NCBI GenBank assembly: GCA_019671135.1
Contig: JAHRHY010000012.1
Span: 1,612,001 to 1,676,000 of the forward strand
Reading direction: 5' to 3'
DNA from: Linnemannia hyalina
Lineage: Eukaryota > Mortierellomycota > Mortierellomycetes > Mortierellales > Mortierellaceae
Length of the DNA stretch: 64,000 nucleotides
Part shown: positions 34,591 to 45,812 of the stretch, one piece after another
How the letters are laid out: each line of letters starts with the position of its first letter
Numbering within the stretch: the stretch's first letter is position 1
The notes under the pieces: generated by a model
The model's input: only the letters and a program-made list of their open reading frames with translations
Told to the model about the DNA's origin: nothing
Database searches by the model: none
Program-made: the position numbers and the translations under genes

Positions 34591-34984
34591 GACTTAATTA
34601 CACCAGCGGCTTTTTGTCGGCACTTCGTTCACATAAGCACACACGCACTTCTTGTTTTCCTGCCATTGTACAGTAGCACCACAACAGATGGAGAAAGAAT
34701 GTGGAGGTTTCTTTATTTGTGCACAAGAAAATTCAAGTAGGATGGCTGGCTGTGTCACAAAACGGTGTACCTTTGCGGTGTGGTCGCACAGGTAATGATT
34801 AGGGACTGGAAGGATAACCGGATAGCCGGATGGCTGGATGAGGAAGGAATTTGTTTAGAGTTTAAGGCGAATCCTCTCCCCCATCCCCCTTCCTCCTCCT
34901 CCTCTTTTTACTGCCAGGGTTGAAACGCGGGCGCCCTAGCTCACTCCCTTTCACAACCAAAAAGTCGTTGTTGTGCATTTCGAT

Positions 34985-35274
34985 TTACAAGTGGCTTATG
35001 ACAGCGTACATTAGGCTATCTACACGAATAGGGAACCTCACGTTTGCGCCACCGTAACCAGCCTCACCACCCGCATGCTTGACAGCAACAACAGGCATGG
35101 AGTTGGTGTTTTCGCCGGCGGAGGTGGACTTGATGTGGGGTCGAGAATGGCAGCAATGGTTGCTACTTGATCCGACTGGAGGAAGACGACAAAGAGGAGG
35201 ACGATGGCCAGTGCTACCATAGACATACGCAAGGTGGGCTTGTGGGTTCTTGTGGCGTGGGCGGTGTGAGTCAT
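34985..35274 (-). pseudogene. Frameshifted small secreted-peptide-like ORF, copy 2
   Basis: On the minus strand an ATG at 35274 is followed by THKPTLRMSMVALAIVLLFVVFL, a hydrophobic signal-like stretch. The frame then shifts near 35130 into a segment reading STSAGENTNSMPVVAVKHAG, then GEAGYGGAN, and ends at TAA 34985. It aligns by eye with copy 1 about 0.9 kb away on the same strand: T-[YH]-K-P ... S-M in the signal region (with matching DNA around ACAAGCCC and TGTC[CT]ATG) and V-K-x-x-G-G-x-x-G-[CY]-G in the tail. The frame shift has a different size from that of copy 1. Probably a decayed tandem duplicate; function unknown. Confidence 0.35.
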
Positions 35275-36258
35275 GCTTTTGACTTTTTTGAGAAATGGGA
35301 AGGATTGAGTCGGTAGGTGAAAAGAATGAGAAGAGACGGAAAAGAAGAATTAGAGAAGAAAACGAAAAAGAGAATGATATAAGAAAACAAGGAAAGACGA
35401 GCAAAAAAAAAGGGAGAAGGAGCAATCTTGAGCGCTGTCTCCACAATCTGGTTCTAACACACATGCCTTCCATATTTTTTTTTCTGAATTGGACTCATTC
35501 ATTGACTTGCCAGTCTTTTGACCCCGCTTGGCGTTGACCGAATTGAATTCCTTCAGTCCTCTCTTTTTCCTCACCTTCTTGATTTTCGCGCAAAGCGGGT
35601 GCCCGATTGAGCGACATTGCGACATAACGTAAAATATACGAGGCGTTAAACTTGTGCGATGGAGTTGAAATGAATGAAGGAACCATTTTATCAACGGCGT
35701 TTCACCCTACCCTCTTGTTACCACCAAGAGCGACGACTGTCCTTTACACAGACCATCCCTACGCGTGTTTGTCGCCCAGTCTCTCCAGCAGAGTCAGCAC
35801 CCGCCTAATTTTCTTCTCCCCAGTCACCCACCTTGACAGATCTCGCGTAGACGCGCTACACGTAAAGCTCGGCGCACATTCTTGCGCTATTTCTGCTTAT
35901 TCGGTCTATCCATCAATAATTGAATATCGAAAAGTTGCGTGTGGTAAGCGTCTTTTTCTTTCAATCGACGCGACGCGTGCATGTTGCATTGGCTCTGGCT
36001 GCGTTTGAGGATACTATGTTTCTCTTTCGTTTTATTCACAAAGGTGGCTACTGGGTTATTTTGTTGATATTGAGCATCAATGGACCACAAGACGGGACTG
36101 GCCGCTTGGGTTGGACTGGGGGGTGAACTTTTGAGAGTGGTAGAAGGAATATGGTGAAAAAAGGGGAGAAGTAAAGATGTGAAGAGAGTGAAATCAAGGA
36201 AAGGAGCCGCAATAGAAAAGCGATATCCAAAAAAAAAAAAGTAAAAAGAGCAGCGAGC

Positions 36259-39200
36259 TTAGATCTCATGAATCCCGGAAGAGTTTTGAAGACCACTTGT
36301 CGAAGTTGACATGGCCCGACGATCGAGTTCCCGCCGGACATGGCTCATGCCCATCTCATCACCCAAAGTCATCGACCCCATCTCTCCCGATGACTTTCTA
36401 CTACCGCTGCCGTTGTTGATATACGCAGCCAGGTTACTATTGCTGCCCTCCCTCGACAAGTAACTTCCTAATGTTCCTCCGCCTCCGCCGCCTCCTCCTC
36501 CTCCTCCATTCGGAGACGCGAATCTAGAATGCCGTCCTCCAAACTGACTTGTTGCCGTCGTCACTCCTGAAGATGGCCCACGATGGCTCCCCACTGTAAG
36601 ACGCGTCCGGCTCCGATGTTGTTGCAAAGTGGGTCCTGAGAAGCGACGTCTGCTCCTGTTCCATTGTCTCGACCGCGAAAAGATGGGCTTGAGGTACCGA
36701 TCGTCGAAAGATAAGAACCAATGCGTGTCGTCTGGGTGGTTGGCGGACGCAACAGGAAGTGGCAGAATGGTGTTGTCGCGGTATCTTCCCCCTGCTGACC
36801 CATTCGACGATCCCGATCCGCCTGAACCGCCTGAGTCTCCTGATCCTGCAGATCCACCGACATAGTCATCATCCGATGGTCTCGACTGGAGCGACAGCTC
36901 TGAGTTGGAGTACGATGGTTGGAGGTAAAGTGCCTGGTTCTCCGTTCCGCGTCCGTGGATGTCCTCAGACAAATAGATCTCCCGCTCGCGGTCATAGTCC
37001 TCGTATCCGTCCTCCTCATCGCTCTCCCCCTCAGAGTCGACACATCCAATCTTGACTCCCAAGATCGCCAACATCCTGGCTGTGGTGCCTCCAAAGATAA
37101 TGACGGATAGCACAACAACAACCAGGATAGTCGTCTTTAACGCAGCCGCCTCATTCACACCATCTAATCCTGCGGCCAACGCAAAGGCGACCGCTCCACG
37201 AAGTCCTGCCCAGAATAACATGACCTGATGAGGACGAGAAAGGGTGTCGGATCGCTTGAGGACATAGACCGAGACCATGTTGATTAAAGACGACAAGGGG
37301 AACACGGCCGAATATCTCGAGATGCAAATGAAGATCTTGATGGGTCATTTCGAAAAGGGAGCGCGAGAGCGTAATGGGGTTAGTTGGTGGTCGAAAAATC
37401 ACACGACCATCGCTCACAAAAATAAAAAGGGCAGCCAGACACCTGCAATGGGCACATTTCTCGTTCTTTTTCTTTTTCTGTGGAACCATACAACAGCTTC
37501 GATGATGATGATGGCAATGCCGACTTACAAAGGTAAACATGATGAAGAGCGGCTTGTAGTCCAGATCTGTCTCGGTGAAGAGGGTCAGCCCAAGGTAGAT
37601 AAAGATAAAGTTCTCTGACAGCTGCGCAAGAACCTGGAACAAAGACTTTGTCGTCCTCTTGGACCGACTCGACATGCTCTCGTATGCATAGTGCTTCAGA
37701 GTAATACCGCAGAACAGCAATGATACAATTCCTATGAGGTGTTGAGAGTTGGCGATGGTTAGCTCATGTCCTATTGGCGGCTGAAGATTTTTTTAGGCGA
37801 AGGCTTGGTTTTGCAAACGTGGCGCGCTCTCTGCATTCTTTCTACGCCAGATCTTTCTCAACGGCTGTTTTTCCTTTTTCCGGACTGTGCACATGATCAA
37901 TGGCTTATCGACATCCCCTGTCCTATCTGCCAACAAGCCCTGTCTTTCCTGCGTTCATCCCTGTACCCACGCCACAAATGCCAAGAATTCATCCCAGGTA
38001 TATATCTATATTCACAGACCTCCCGTATGTCCCGTTCGCGCTATTCATCCCGGATAATCTTCCTCCATCAAGACATATACGTACCAGAGAGATGAATACT
38101 GTTGGAGAAAAAGTAGGAGGCATATGCCATGAGGGCGATGAGACATGACTCGAGTCCAGGGTAGAGATGGATGTTGGTCCTCTTGAGTGCCAATGCCGCA
38201 ATCAGTCCGATAATGCATCCGATGGCTAATGAGACACAGAACACAAAAAAGAAAGTCGACACTCCGTGCAACACGTTTCCTAGATGAAATTCTTGTCCCC
38301 TGTACTTCTTTAGCGTCCTATCAAGTAGATGGGGTTACAGATAAGGCGCGTGTTAGTGTGTCAAATATATCCCATGCATCTAAGTATTCTACACAGCATC
38401 GCCCATCCTCTTTTCCTGTGTGTCGACAAAGGGAACATGGGATCTGCCCCTTGATTCCATGCGTGTTTCTCCTCGTCTCCAGTTGCCAACGCGTAACCAT
38501 TGTTTCCTCTCCCTTTCCCCCTTATCCTTCTGCCTCCTCTCCCATGATAACGATTCCCACTTACTCAAACATGACGATGGAGACGGCGTCGTTTAGGATA
38601 CTCTCTCCAAAGATGACCGAGTACAACTTGGGGTCGACCTTGAGCTGGTTAAAGATAGCAAGGATCGTCACTGGATCTGTGGCCGACAGGACTGATCCAA
38701 AGATCATCGAGTCCAGAAAGCTCAATTGCAACGATTCTAATCCTGTCAGCGATAGCAAGTACACCAGGATTCTATTTGAAGGATGTGTTAATGCGGGCAA
38801 AGGGCGTAAGGGCACAGAGGTGTAAGTGGTGCTAGTCCGCAATTTCGTGGGCGTGACGAACTGGTTTTTTCTTCGTCTTGGCACAGCCCTTCCAGAACAA
38901 ACACAGGTAATCACACACAAACAAAGAAGACCGCACATGGAAACACTACCTCGCAAACAAACAAACAAAAAGAAAACTTACCCAACAACGAGCGCAGAGA
39001 TAAAAGTCCCCACAAACGCAAACGTCAGAATACTGCCCAGGTTCCGAAAGAACCTCGCCTGCTTCATCTCATACCCAGAGTTCAGAATGATGGGCGGCAA
39101 CAGCAGGTTGAAAAAATAGGTATGCTTGAACGTCACCATGTCCTGGACCATCCTCCCGGGAGCCATACGAATTATGAAGCCAACGAGCATGCCGGTCATG

Positions 39201-39352
39201 ATGGAGATGACGGTCTCGTGGATGGCAGTGATCTTGCGGACTTGGAGGTAGTAGGATGTCCACATGGCTCCGATCAGCAGGACGGTGAGGATGAGGAGTG
39301 CCCAGGACGAGTACAGCTCTTCCACCTCTGCGGGCGGTGCGTTGTCGTCCAT
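36259..39352 (-). CDS. NHX1: Endosomal/vacuolar Na+(K+)/H+ exchanger, NHX/NHE6-9 type (SLC9 family)
   Basis: Exons on the minus strand: 38982-39352, 38565-38771, 38085-38317, 37529-37731 and 36259-37335, giving 696 residues; introns of 210, 247, 353 and 193 nt are all GT-AG and in phase. It is a multi-pass monovalent cation/proton antiporter that in yeast sits in late endosomes and vacuoles and controls lumenal pH and trafficking. Visible landmarks: a hydrophobic N terminus, amiloride-site-like [17 protein letters not shown], transport motif [10 protein letters not shown] with the conserved Asn-Asp at about 184-185, and [12 protein letters not shown] in the last membrane region. The segment YLGLTLFTE lies in between. 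The tail (about 200 residues) is acidic and then Ser/Gly-rich with a poly-Gly run, and probably cytosolic. The start ATG is the first in frame before the first membrane helix. The symbol is by similarity to yeast Nhx1. Confidence 0.93.
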
Positions 39353-40281
39353 GGTGGTTCTGCTGCTGTCTCTTTCTTAGAGGGGAGAGTTGGAGAAGAC
39401 GGTGCCCTTGTATGTTTTGTGGTGCAAGTGTCTGGTGGGGTATGAGAGGCTGTATGTACGTGGTGTTGTTGTTGTTGTGTTCAGGGTTCAGGGCTGTAGT
39501 TGCTGAAGGGTATATGAGCGATGGTCTAGGGATGTGTATGTGTCCTGTGCCAGAGAGACCTGCTGTGTCCTGACGGTAATAACGGTGGTGATGGTGGTTA
39601 TGGTAACAAAGAGGGAAGAGGGATGATGGAGGAGTGAAGAGAACAAAAAGTGGAAGTATGCAAAGAACAAATAGGAAGCAAGCCAATAAAGCCAACCAAC
39701 CAACCAACCAACCAACCAAAGGGACTAGATGTACTAATAGCCCAAGGACCTGCTCACGTATTTTGTTCTCACCCAACCTTCCCTCCCTTCCTTCTCTCTT
39801 CTTTAACCCGCTCTCCTCCATCTTACCCTCTCCTTGAACCCTCTTACTCTCTCGCCTTTGCATACTGCCCTATTCTAAATACCCTTCCTCGACGTTGTCC
39901 ATTCGAGCTCCAGGAGGAATGAAACAGTGGTCTGTTGCCCGAGGTTGTTCATTGCGACCGGGTTTTTTTTTCATGTTTACCAAAATTTATGCCTGGTCTC
40001 CACCAGAGTCGCTTTAATCATGCCAATACGCAGGAAGGTCGTGGCGTTAGACATGGGTAAAAAAGAGAGTGAAGGACAACGTTGCATATTAAAACGAGAG
40101 CGATTGTTGGATTTTTATTTTTGGACCCGTCAAAAGACAAGACAAAAAGGTCTTTACCGGCGATTGCGCCTTCATATCTTGTATCTTTCACCGTGCACAT
40201 TCTTAGCCCTCCACCCAACCTGTGCAACCCTCCTCGCTCACTCATCATACTAATACTAAAACGGTCACCATCAAACCGACT
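39353..40281. promoter_or_regulatory. NHX promoter and Seb1-like 3' region, with (CCAA)7 microsatellite
   Basis: No gene is seen. The segment lies between two minus-strand genes, so it holds the terminator of the upstream gene and the promoter of the exchanger. A perfect (CCAA)7 array at 39692-39719 lies about 340 bp upstream of the exchanger ATG and reads (TTGG)7 on its sense strand; CCAAT-like cores within it are incomplete. Confidence 0.4.
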
Positions 40282-43200
40282 TCACTCCCAGCGCGACTTC
40301 TTGGTGCGTCGAGTCTCATCACTCTGTCCTGCTGCTCCTCCACCTGGTGCTCCTGCTGTCGGTGCGCCTCCTCCTCCTCCAACGTCTCGCTTGACAGTCG
40401 ATGCTCCGGCTGCCGAGACCTGGGGTCGATGCGGAAGTGGATGCACCCTAAGTTGCGGTGTCGGTGGTAGCTGGTGTTGAATCTGATGCTGATGCTGATG
40501 CTGATACTGATGCTGCTGCTGCTGCTGGGAAGGACCATTGGAACCCATGGTCACCTGCGGAGGTGGTGGCAGGCTATGAATCCCACCACGGCCACGACCA
40601 CGCCCAACTCCAAAATCATCCTGGTCCATATCGCCCCCTCTGCCACGTCCTCTTCCACGTCCACGTCCACCGCTTCCAATACCACCAGCATGATGTCCAC
40701 CACCGCCACTGCCGCCACCACTACTGCCCAATCCACCCCGTCTCGGCAACGCCTCGCGTCCATCCTTCCCAACAGGTTCGATATTGGGTTCTATGACCGA
40801 CACACCACCACGAATGGCCTCCCCAGGTCCAAACCCGCCCACAACACTATTTGCCAACCACCTCCTATCAGTATCCGTCAACCTCTCGAGTGGGATCACA
40901 CTAGTACCCGTGGTATAATCAAAACAATCCCTCGGCCCGAACCCACAGCCCCAATTGACCTTCATGACATCGCCTTGGACATGTGTGCCTCCGAGTTCGG
41001 CTTTGCATCGTTCTGCGTCTGTTCGGTCGGTCATCTTAATAAACGCGTTGAACTTGGCTTGGTTGATCATCAAGGTAGCGATCTTACCCCTCGGTGTGAA
41101 GATGCCCTCCAGCTCTTGTTCTGAGATCGAAGGGATAAACGATCCTCCCACCCATAGTGTCCTGCTTATCACTATGTCAATTAAAAGGAGAAGGATAAAA
41201 AACGTTAGCATACATGAAGGGAAAATGGGAAGTAGCAATTGACCAATCAAAAGAACATAAAGGTTACCTCGAATGTGGTCGGGACTGATAGAGGGATCAT
41301 CCTTGACACCATAGCCCTGTCCATGTCCCTGTCCAGCCGAGGAACCATTAGGACCAAGACGGTGATGGCTGCTGCTACCCTTGTCCTCCATACCACCGCG
41401 ATGAGGAAGAGGGTATCCGTCCTGACCGCCATTCACTCCTCCTCCTCCCTGTCCTCTATTGTCACCCCATGTTCCTGCACCTATTTGTTGCTGGTGTGGC
41501 TGTGACCCTCCCTCCTTCTGATGAATCCCATTCATAAACGACGCCAGCTGGGCCATCGCATGTCCATCCAGTCCACCCGCCGCACCAGGACCAGACTTAT
41601 TCCCTCCTCCCATGCCGCCTTTAGCTCCGACATCTCCTAGACCGGCGTTCCTCATCAGCATCACTGCTCCTTGACCATCTAACAATGAGCCCATGTGCAA
41701 CGGCGGCATAGGACCCTGGAAGAGTGGCTGTGCTTGTTGTTGATACAGGGGCTGTGCTGTTCCGCCCAGTGGCTGTGCACCGCCCATACGAGGGTTCGCC
41801 CTGGGGTCCGTTGGCATCGAATGCTGTTGTGGCTGTTGTGGTTGCATCCGTGGGTCGATGGGTGCAGCACGAGGGTCCCGCGGCATCGTCCCTCCTGGAG
41901 TACCACCTAAGGCTGCTCCAATAGATACACCACCAAGGAACCCAGAGGGCAACGATGATATGGCCCCTCCTCTTCCTCCTCCTGTCCGAGGATCAATGAC
42001 AGCTGACATGACAGAGGATGCTCCCGCAGTTGCTGTTGTTGTTGAGGGCGGTGGTGCAGTACTGCTGGAAACCACGGTATTATTATTTGGTGCAAAACCA
42101 AGGTTCTGCTGCTGATTGCTATTCGATAAGATCCCTTGAAGCTGCTGCAGCACCGGAGGCAGCGAAGAGGTTCCTTGAGCGGTAGCTCCATAGTCCGGCA
42201 TCAACATTGGCGCGACGGCTGCTGCTCCTGCTGCACTTGGGAACCCTGGGTACCCTAAGTAATGGTGTCCTGGGGCCGAAAGCATTGTGGAAACCGGCAC
42301 GGCTGCGGAGGCGGGGACTCCTACTCCTGCTGCAGCCGCCTTGACTTGAGAAACGGTCGCCAGGAGGGTTTGAAGCGCAAGAGCTGATGATGGATCCGAA
42401 ATGCCCGAAAGCAGCGGGTTCACCGGTGTGTTGGTTGATGACGATGCAGTGTAAGTGTTCTCCGCTGGGTAATGGAGTGATGATGTATATGTGGGACCGG
42501 TACTGGTCGGTGGTGTCGAAGGATTGGAAGTGTTCGAGGAGACTGCCGATGCAGCTGGAGAGTTGGATGCGGCGAGGGAGGCGGCCAGGGATGTGATGAA
42601 CGACGCCGCCTTGTCCACCGATGACTCATCCTTTGCTACTGCTAGAAGACAAAACATAGAATTGACATAGTTGCGATACTATCGTTAGCGAGTTGGTCCA
42701 TTATGCTAGCAAGCAACAATCCACACTGCCAAAAGAAAACATGACGCAGTGCTCATGCGCGAATTAAACAAAAAGTACCTGTTTCAGCCTCTGCCGCTGC
42801 TGCTGCCGTTGTCTCTTGTTCCGCTGCTGCTGCTGCTCTCGAGATGTCGGTTTCCAGGAGCGGAAAGTACTTCTTCTTGATGCTCTCCGTCGTCTTGGCC
42901 GCAAACGTTCCTGAACGCTCCCAAATTTCCACGACGCGCTTCACTTTTTCCTACAAAGTTTAAACGATTTATTGTTGTGTGTTGGAAGGGGAGCATAACA
43001 CATTCCACAGCGGTATGGAGGGGAAGGGGGGAAGGGGGGAAGGGGGGAAAGGGAAGAGAAAATGTTCAAAGCAAAAGAGTAAGCAAGCATGTTACAGAGC
43101 AAACAACTTCAACTGGACAAATATAAAGATGACCGGCGATTGTATGCGTGCATAGTGGGTTTATGTGTGAAAAGGCCTTTATTGCTCCTGAAGCTGAGCG

Positions 43201-44163
43201 AAGGGGGATGGTGCTACAAACGCATCCATCATGTCGTTTACGCCCGATGATACGTTCCTGTCGCTGTTGTGTGGTATGTCGATTATGTTGAAAGTAGTGG
43301 CTCGCAATCCAATGCTATTTCCATGTCCAGCGGTCCCATTTTTTTGTTAGTCCTGACATGCTGGTCTTCCTTCCATATCAACAACGTCTGTGATACTATC
43401 CTTTCCGAGAAGGAAAAAAGGCTTGTGGCGTTGTGTCCTGTCATTACAACGCCGCCTTATTCCGATGCTCCTTCAGGTCCTACGGTTGCCTCACAGTCCA
43501 TGCGTGCGTAAATTATCTCCTGCTTCCCATGGCTCTAACCCCTTGTGAAGTTGGATGTGACCTAGTAGTTCTTTTTTTTTCATACCTTTTCCTTGTCCTC
43601 CACGACTTTGGTAAACTCAACAAAGAGGGCCTCGATATTCTTCTCGAACCGCGCAACATACTCAGAGCCCGTGAACGTGCCTCCTCCTGAAGAGCCCAGC
43701 TTCGTCTTGGCCGATTGAGACGTCCGACAAATGGAATCCAGTACATACAGTCCTGTCAACTTGTATTCTGGCACGCAGCGCGTAATGAACTTTTCCAGAC
43801 AGTACACGATGTTTTTGTAGTACTATATGAGTTGAAAGAGGGCAAAGAAAAGGCTGTTAGATAAAGGCATTGCAGAAGTTCAGTTGCTTGTGAACCGTGC
43901 GGGTAACGGGTGGTAAGAGAGGGAAGGAGTGTCCTCCCTAAGAATACAACATAAGCCTGGGGTGCGAGTGACAAGCAAATTGAACCACAGAAGACAATCC
44001 ATTGACGTACTCTGGCGGCCTTGAAGGCGAGTTTGGTGAGCCTGTCGATTTTGGAGGCAGAGGCGGTGCGGGAGTGGTCAAAGAGACCGTGGAGCTCCTT
44101 CTCGAACTCCTTGACATCAGGTGGCGGGTCTTTGCTTGTCCCACTCTCTTTGTTCGCCGACAT
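40282..44163 (-). CDS. Seb1/Nrd1-like RNA polymerase II CTD-interacting, RNA-binding protein
   Basis: Exons on the minus strand: 44011-44163, 43586-43822, 42779-42950, 41268-42641 and 40282-41171, giving 941 residues. Residues ~15-150 form a CTD-interacting domain (FEKELHGLFDHSRTASASKIDRLTK-like start, YYKNIVYCLEKFI, VPEYKLTGLYVLDSI, WERSGTF). Residues ~649-720 form the RRM (RTLWVGGSF, IFTPRGKIATLMI, KFNAFIKM). The adjacent Cys-containing WGCGFGPRDCFDY segment matches the RRM-embedded fold of Nrd1/Seb1. Such proteins bind phospho-CTD and nascent RNA to control termination and 3' processing. Between the domains is a long Ala/Pro/Gln/Gly linker; the C terminus is RG-rich, His/Gln-rich and ends KKSRWE. 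Intron 4 (41172-41267, 96 nt) is in frame and stop-free; intron 3 has a NAGNAG acceptor (tagcag). The gene is divergent from NC2-beta. Confidence 0.92.
41172..41267 (-). other. In-frame, stop-free 96-nt intron of the Seb1-like gene
   Basis: Donor CGAG|gtaacc and acceptor gacatag; a GCTAAC branch site lies within. Reading through adds 32 mostly hydrophobic residues (NLYVLLIGQLLLPIF and so on) directly before the RRM strand RTLWVGG, which would disrupt the domain, so the splice is strongly preferred. An unspliced message would nevertheless stay in frame. Confidence 0.85.
43020..43053 (+). repeat. G-tract tandem repeat with G-quadruplex potential
   Basis: Runs of 4, 6, 6, 6 and 3 G separated by AA or AAA, an 8-bp (GGGGGGAA)-type array. 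It lies in the 635-nt intron 2 (42951-43585) of the Seb1-like gene, on that gene's template strand, so the transcript itself is C-rich here. Confidence 0.9.
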
Positions 44164-44596
44164 GCTTGTTGGTGTGTAGTTGTTGATTGTGTTCGGTTGG
44201 GGGAGGAATGTATGCGTTGGTTGTGTTGCCCTTTCTGAGCTATACTTGTTAGAGCTGAAGTTGAGTTCGATGATCTTGTCCTGTTTCCTGTGGATGAAGG
44301 ATGGTTGTTGGATTAATTGGGGATGATGGAGAAAGAAAGAGAAAAGGTGCTTACGGGGCAGCTGACAGTGGCAACAACATCCATTCTGCAGCGGTAGAGA
44401 TAAAAAAGCAGTCGTTCCTCTCTTTTTATTTCTTTCAAACACAACTTAACCTGCTCACCTGCACTCTACTCTACTCCGCCTTCACCTCTGTTCTTCTTCT
44501 TCCTCTACTCCTCTACTCCAGCCTTCTCCTCTCAACAACCAGCAAACACAACACAAGCAGGCAGGGCAGGACGCATCACAACACAACACAATAACC
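44164..44596. promoter_or_regulatory. Bidirectional promoter between the Seb1-like gene and NC2-beta
   Basis: 433 bp separates two divergent start codons, both for general RNA polymerase II factors. A pyrimidine-rich segment (44400-44530) precedes the NC2-beta ATG, and on the opposite strand a CAAC-rich leader precedes the Seb1-like ATG. No defined motif could be assigned. Confidence 0.6.
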
Positions 44597-45812
44597 ATGA
44601 GTGACAACGAACGCGGAGGACCCGAGGACGACCTGTCGCTTCCCAAAGGCACGCATGCCCTTCTTCATTCCTCCAACAGCCAACCATACAACGATGAACA
44701 AACACAGTCGGAAAAAACAATAATCAAGCTAACCGACACCCATACTTTCTCCTACGCTCATTCCTTTCACAATAGCCACGGTCCAGAAGCTCATCAACGA
44801 AATGATGCCCGACGACATTGCCTGCGCGAAGGACACACGCGACCTCTTGATCGACTGCTGCGTCGGTAATCACAAAACCCTGTTTTGCTCTCTCCGTCCA
44901 ACAAACAACACACAACCACAACTGCAACAAATCATACCTCCCTCCCTATACCCTTGTCACCATCATATCCGCGAACACATTGCATTGCACCCCTAACACA
45001 AGTTTTAGTCTTCTAACAGCCTTTTTTCATTTAATATCGATAAAATAGAGTTCATTCACCTGTTAGCTTCAGAGGCCAACGACATCTGCGAAAAGGAGAC
45101 CAAGAAGACCATCGCCGCAGAACATGTCATCACTGCCCTCAAGGTACTTTCAATCGACCCCAATCGCTCAACAAGAACATAAACATCGAAAACAAGGGGA
45201 TACAACATTTCAGGATTAGTATGCGCACCAACCATTTGCAATTCAGTCACCATTTGGGATGCATAACTAACGGCCAATTTATCTTGTTTTTTGCATTGTA
45301 TAGGCATTGGGATTTGACGCATATCTGCCAGAGGTCGAAGTCGTCCTCCAGGATCACAAAACACAGCAAAGAGTCAAGGTAAAGATTTATTGGGCACATC
45401 CTCGCTGATAATATCGCAACTAGGATGGACCCTTTTACACTTGGAGGCATTGCTCAGCGGAGCAAGAAATGGAGAAAAGATAGGAAATGAGCATGGACAG
45501 ATGATAGTGAATGGTGGTTCAACGACAAAACCCTATAATAGAGATTGAATTCACCTCATGATCATTTTACTAACAGCAACTACTACAATTTCTCGCCTTT
45601 TCCCCCTTCCTTTTAATTATTTACGCATCCAATTATACCACCTGCGGAACAAATCAAATCTTTCGACCAACAACCTTCACCAAACCTAACAGGACAAGGA
45701 CAAGAAATCGGGAAGACTCGAGAACTCGGGCAGGTCCGAAGAAGAACTCCTCTCAGAACAGCTCCGTCTCCTCGCCGAAGCCAAGGAACGTTTCCGGACC
45801 CAGCAGCAATAA
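44597..45812 (+). CDS. NCB2: Negative cofactor 2 beta subunit (Dr1/NC2-beta), histone-fold transcription regulator
   Basis: Exons 44597-44648, 44776-44865, 45049-45143, 45304-45378 and 45693-45812 give 143 residues. The H2B-like histone fold spans residues ~14-100: LSLPKATVQKLINEMMPD, CAKDTRDLLIDCCVEFIHLL, SEANDICEKETKKTIAAEHV, ITALKALGF. These match the conserved Dr1 motifs. It then continues into YLPEVEVVLQDHKTQQ and a basic/Glu-Gln-rich C terminus ending EAKERFRTQQQ. NC2-beta pairs with NC2-alpha and holds TBP on promoters, blocking TFIIA/TFIIB entry. Intron 1 has no usable GT donor and must be GC-AG (AAAG|gcacgc ... cacaatag) to yield the family-typical LPKATV junction. Introns 2-4 are GT-AG with CTAAC branch sites. 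The stop codon overlaps AATAAA, so a polyadenylation-signal-like element begins inside the last codons. Confidence 0.95.
44649..44775 (+). other. GC-AG intron in NC2-beta
   Basis: The exon ends CCCAAAG and is followed by gcacgc, a weak GC donor. The acceptor cacaatag precedes CCACGGTC. The junction restores LPKATVQKL, which is invariant in Dr1 proteins. The interval contains essentially no GT that could serve as donor; a GCTAAC branch site lies about 45 nt before the acceptor. Confidence 0.8.

Noticed and set aside
34570..34640. GGTTCGA-type motif suggestive of a tRNA T-loop; similar hits at 18323 and 58980
   Set aside because: No matching D-arm, anticodon stem or acceptor stem could be built around any of them.
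36524..37121. ORFs of 186 and 78 codons overlapping the exchanger's last exon
   Set aside because: Shadow frames of the real NHX coding exon, without independent support.
39692..39719. CCAA array as a CRISPR-like or CCAAT-box cluster
   Set aside because: It is a plain tetranucleotide microsatellite with no spacers; CCAAT cores are incomplete.
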